NCBI GenBank assembly: GCA_963693635.1
Contig: CAVOBC010000110.1
Span: 1-12,881 of the forward strand
Source: CAVOBC01 sp963693635
GTDB lineage: Bacteria; Pseudomonadota; Gammaproteobacteria; Pseudomonadales; Azotimanducaceae
Reading direction: 5' to 3'
Length of the DNA: 12,881 nt
The stretch's first letter is position 1. Every line of letters begins with the position of its first letter. Position numbers and translations under genes: made by a program. The notes below the pieces were generated by a model. The model saw nothing but the letters and a program-made list of their open reading frames with translations. It made no database searches and was not told the DNA's origin. Below are positions 12,680-12,881 of this stretch, piece after piece.

Positions 12680-12881
12680 CTAACGTCGCGCGCCGCGACG
12701 GCGGACGATCATCTTGTCTGTTCGTTTGTTCTTGCGGGTCTTGAATCCCTTCGTGGGCACGCCCCATGGCGTCACCGGATGACGACCGCCCGAAGTCTTG
12801 CCTTCTCCGCCGCCATGCGGGTGATCGACCGGGTTCATGACGACACCGCGAACTGTCGGCCGCACACCGCGCCAGCGCTTG
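12680..12881 (-). CDS. rplB: Large ribosomal subunit protein L2 (uL2), C-terminal part; 5' end off the right edge
   Basis: The last 67 residues of L2 are present, with GVRPTVRGVVMNPVDHPHGG, then HPVTPWGVPTKG and the basic end NKRTDKMIVRRRGARR. L2 binds 23S rRNA near the peptidyl transferase centre; the DHPHGG loop holds a histidine conserved in all L2 proteins (His229 in E. coli). The frame is open through the right edge of the window with no interruption, so this is a cut by the window and not a truncated gene. It ends in TAG 20 nt before rpsS. Confidence 0.98.
   Translation of the reverse strand, partial: KRWRGVRPTVRGVVMNPVDHPHGGGEGKTSGGRHPVTPWGVPTKGFKTRKNKRTDKMIVRRRGARR

Noticed and set aside
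1..12881. CRISPR array, tRNA, rRNA, toxin-antitoxin or defence genes
   Set aside because: No regularly spaced long repeats, no cloverleaf or rRNA sequence, and no unexplained coding frame were found. The coding space is filled by known ribosomal-cluster genes and one transposase remnant.

Overview
This window holds the distal S10 operon, the whole spc operon and the whole alpha operon of a bacterium, all on the minus strand and read from right to left. In transcription order the genes are rplB (3' end only), rpsS, rplV, rpsC, rplP, rpmC, rpsQ, rplN, rplX, rplE, rpsN, rpsH, rplF, rplR, rpsE, rpmD, rplO, secY, rpmJ, rpsM, rpsK, rpsD, rpoA and rplQ. This order, the close likeness of RpoA, SecY, L17, S4 and S19 to the Escherichia coli proteins, and the zinc-free form of S14 all point to a gammaproteobacterium. 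Several proteins differ enough (S11 N-terminus, L17 tail, spacer sizes) that it is not an enterobacterium. I cannot name the genus from the sequence alone.

Layout. At 12881-10376 lie the S10 operon genes (large-subunit L2, L22, L16, L29; small-subunit S19, S3, S17). At 10340-4305 lie the spc genes (L14, L24, L5, S14, S8, L6, L18, S5, L30, L15, the translocon subunit SecY, and L36, a 37-residue protein found by direct translation). At 4295-1164 lie the alpha genes (S13, S11, S4, the RNA polymerase alpha subunit, L17). A perfect 14-bp stem terminator at 1072-1104 ends the cluster. No terminator or obvious promoter separates the three classical operons, so they probably form one long transcription unit, with internal promoters possible but not identified.

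Beyond the terminator, 1-980 is a decayed fragment of an IS21-family transposase (istA-like). It lacks its 5' end, carries an in-frame TAG immediately before the first catalytic aspartate, and appears to have lost one base near the left window edge. It runs off the left edge.

The genes together supply ribosomal proteins, the general secretion channel and the alpha subunit of RNA polymerase. The coding content is ordinary and I see no new gene system. The unusual material is between the genes. Several spacers are much longer than in E. coli (rplE-rpsN 178 nt, rpoA-rplQ 140 nt, rpsM-rpsK 131 nt, rplO-secY 109 nt, rplN-rplX 92 nt) and carry short direct repeats or hairpins. Conversely, the spacer that holds the S4-binding leader in E. 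coli (rpmJ-rpsM) is only 9 nt. A strong 31-nt inverted repeat sits inside the 3' end of rpsQ, at the classical S10/spc boundary.
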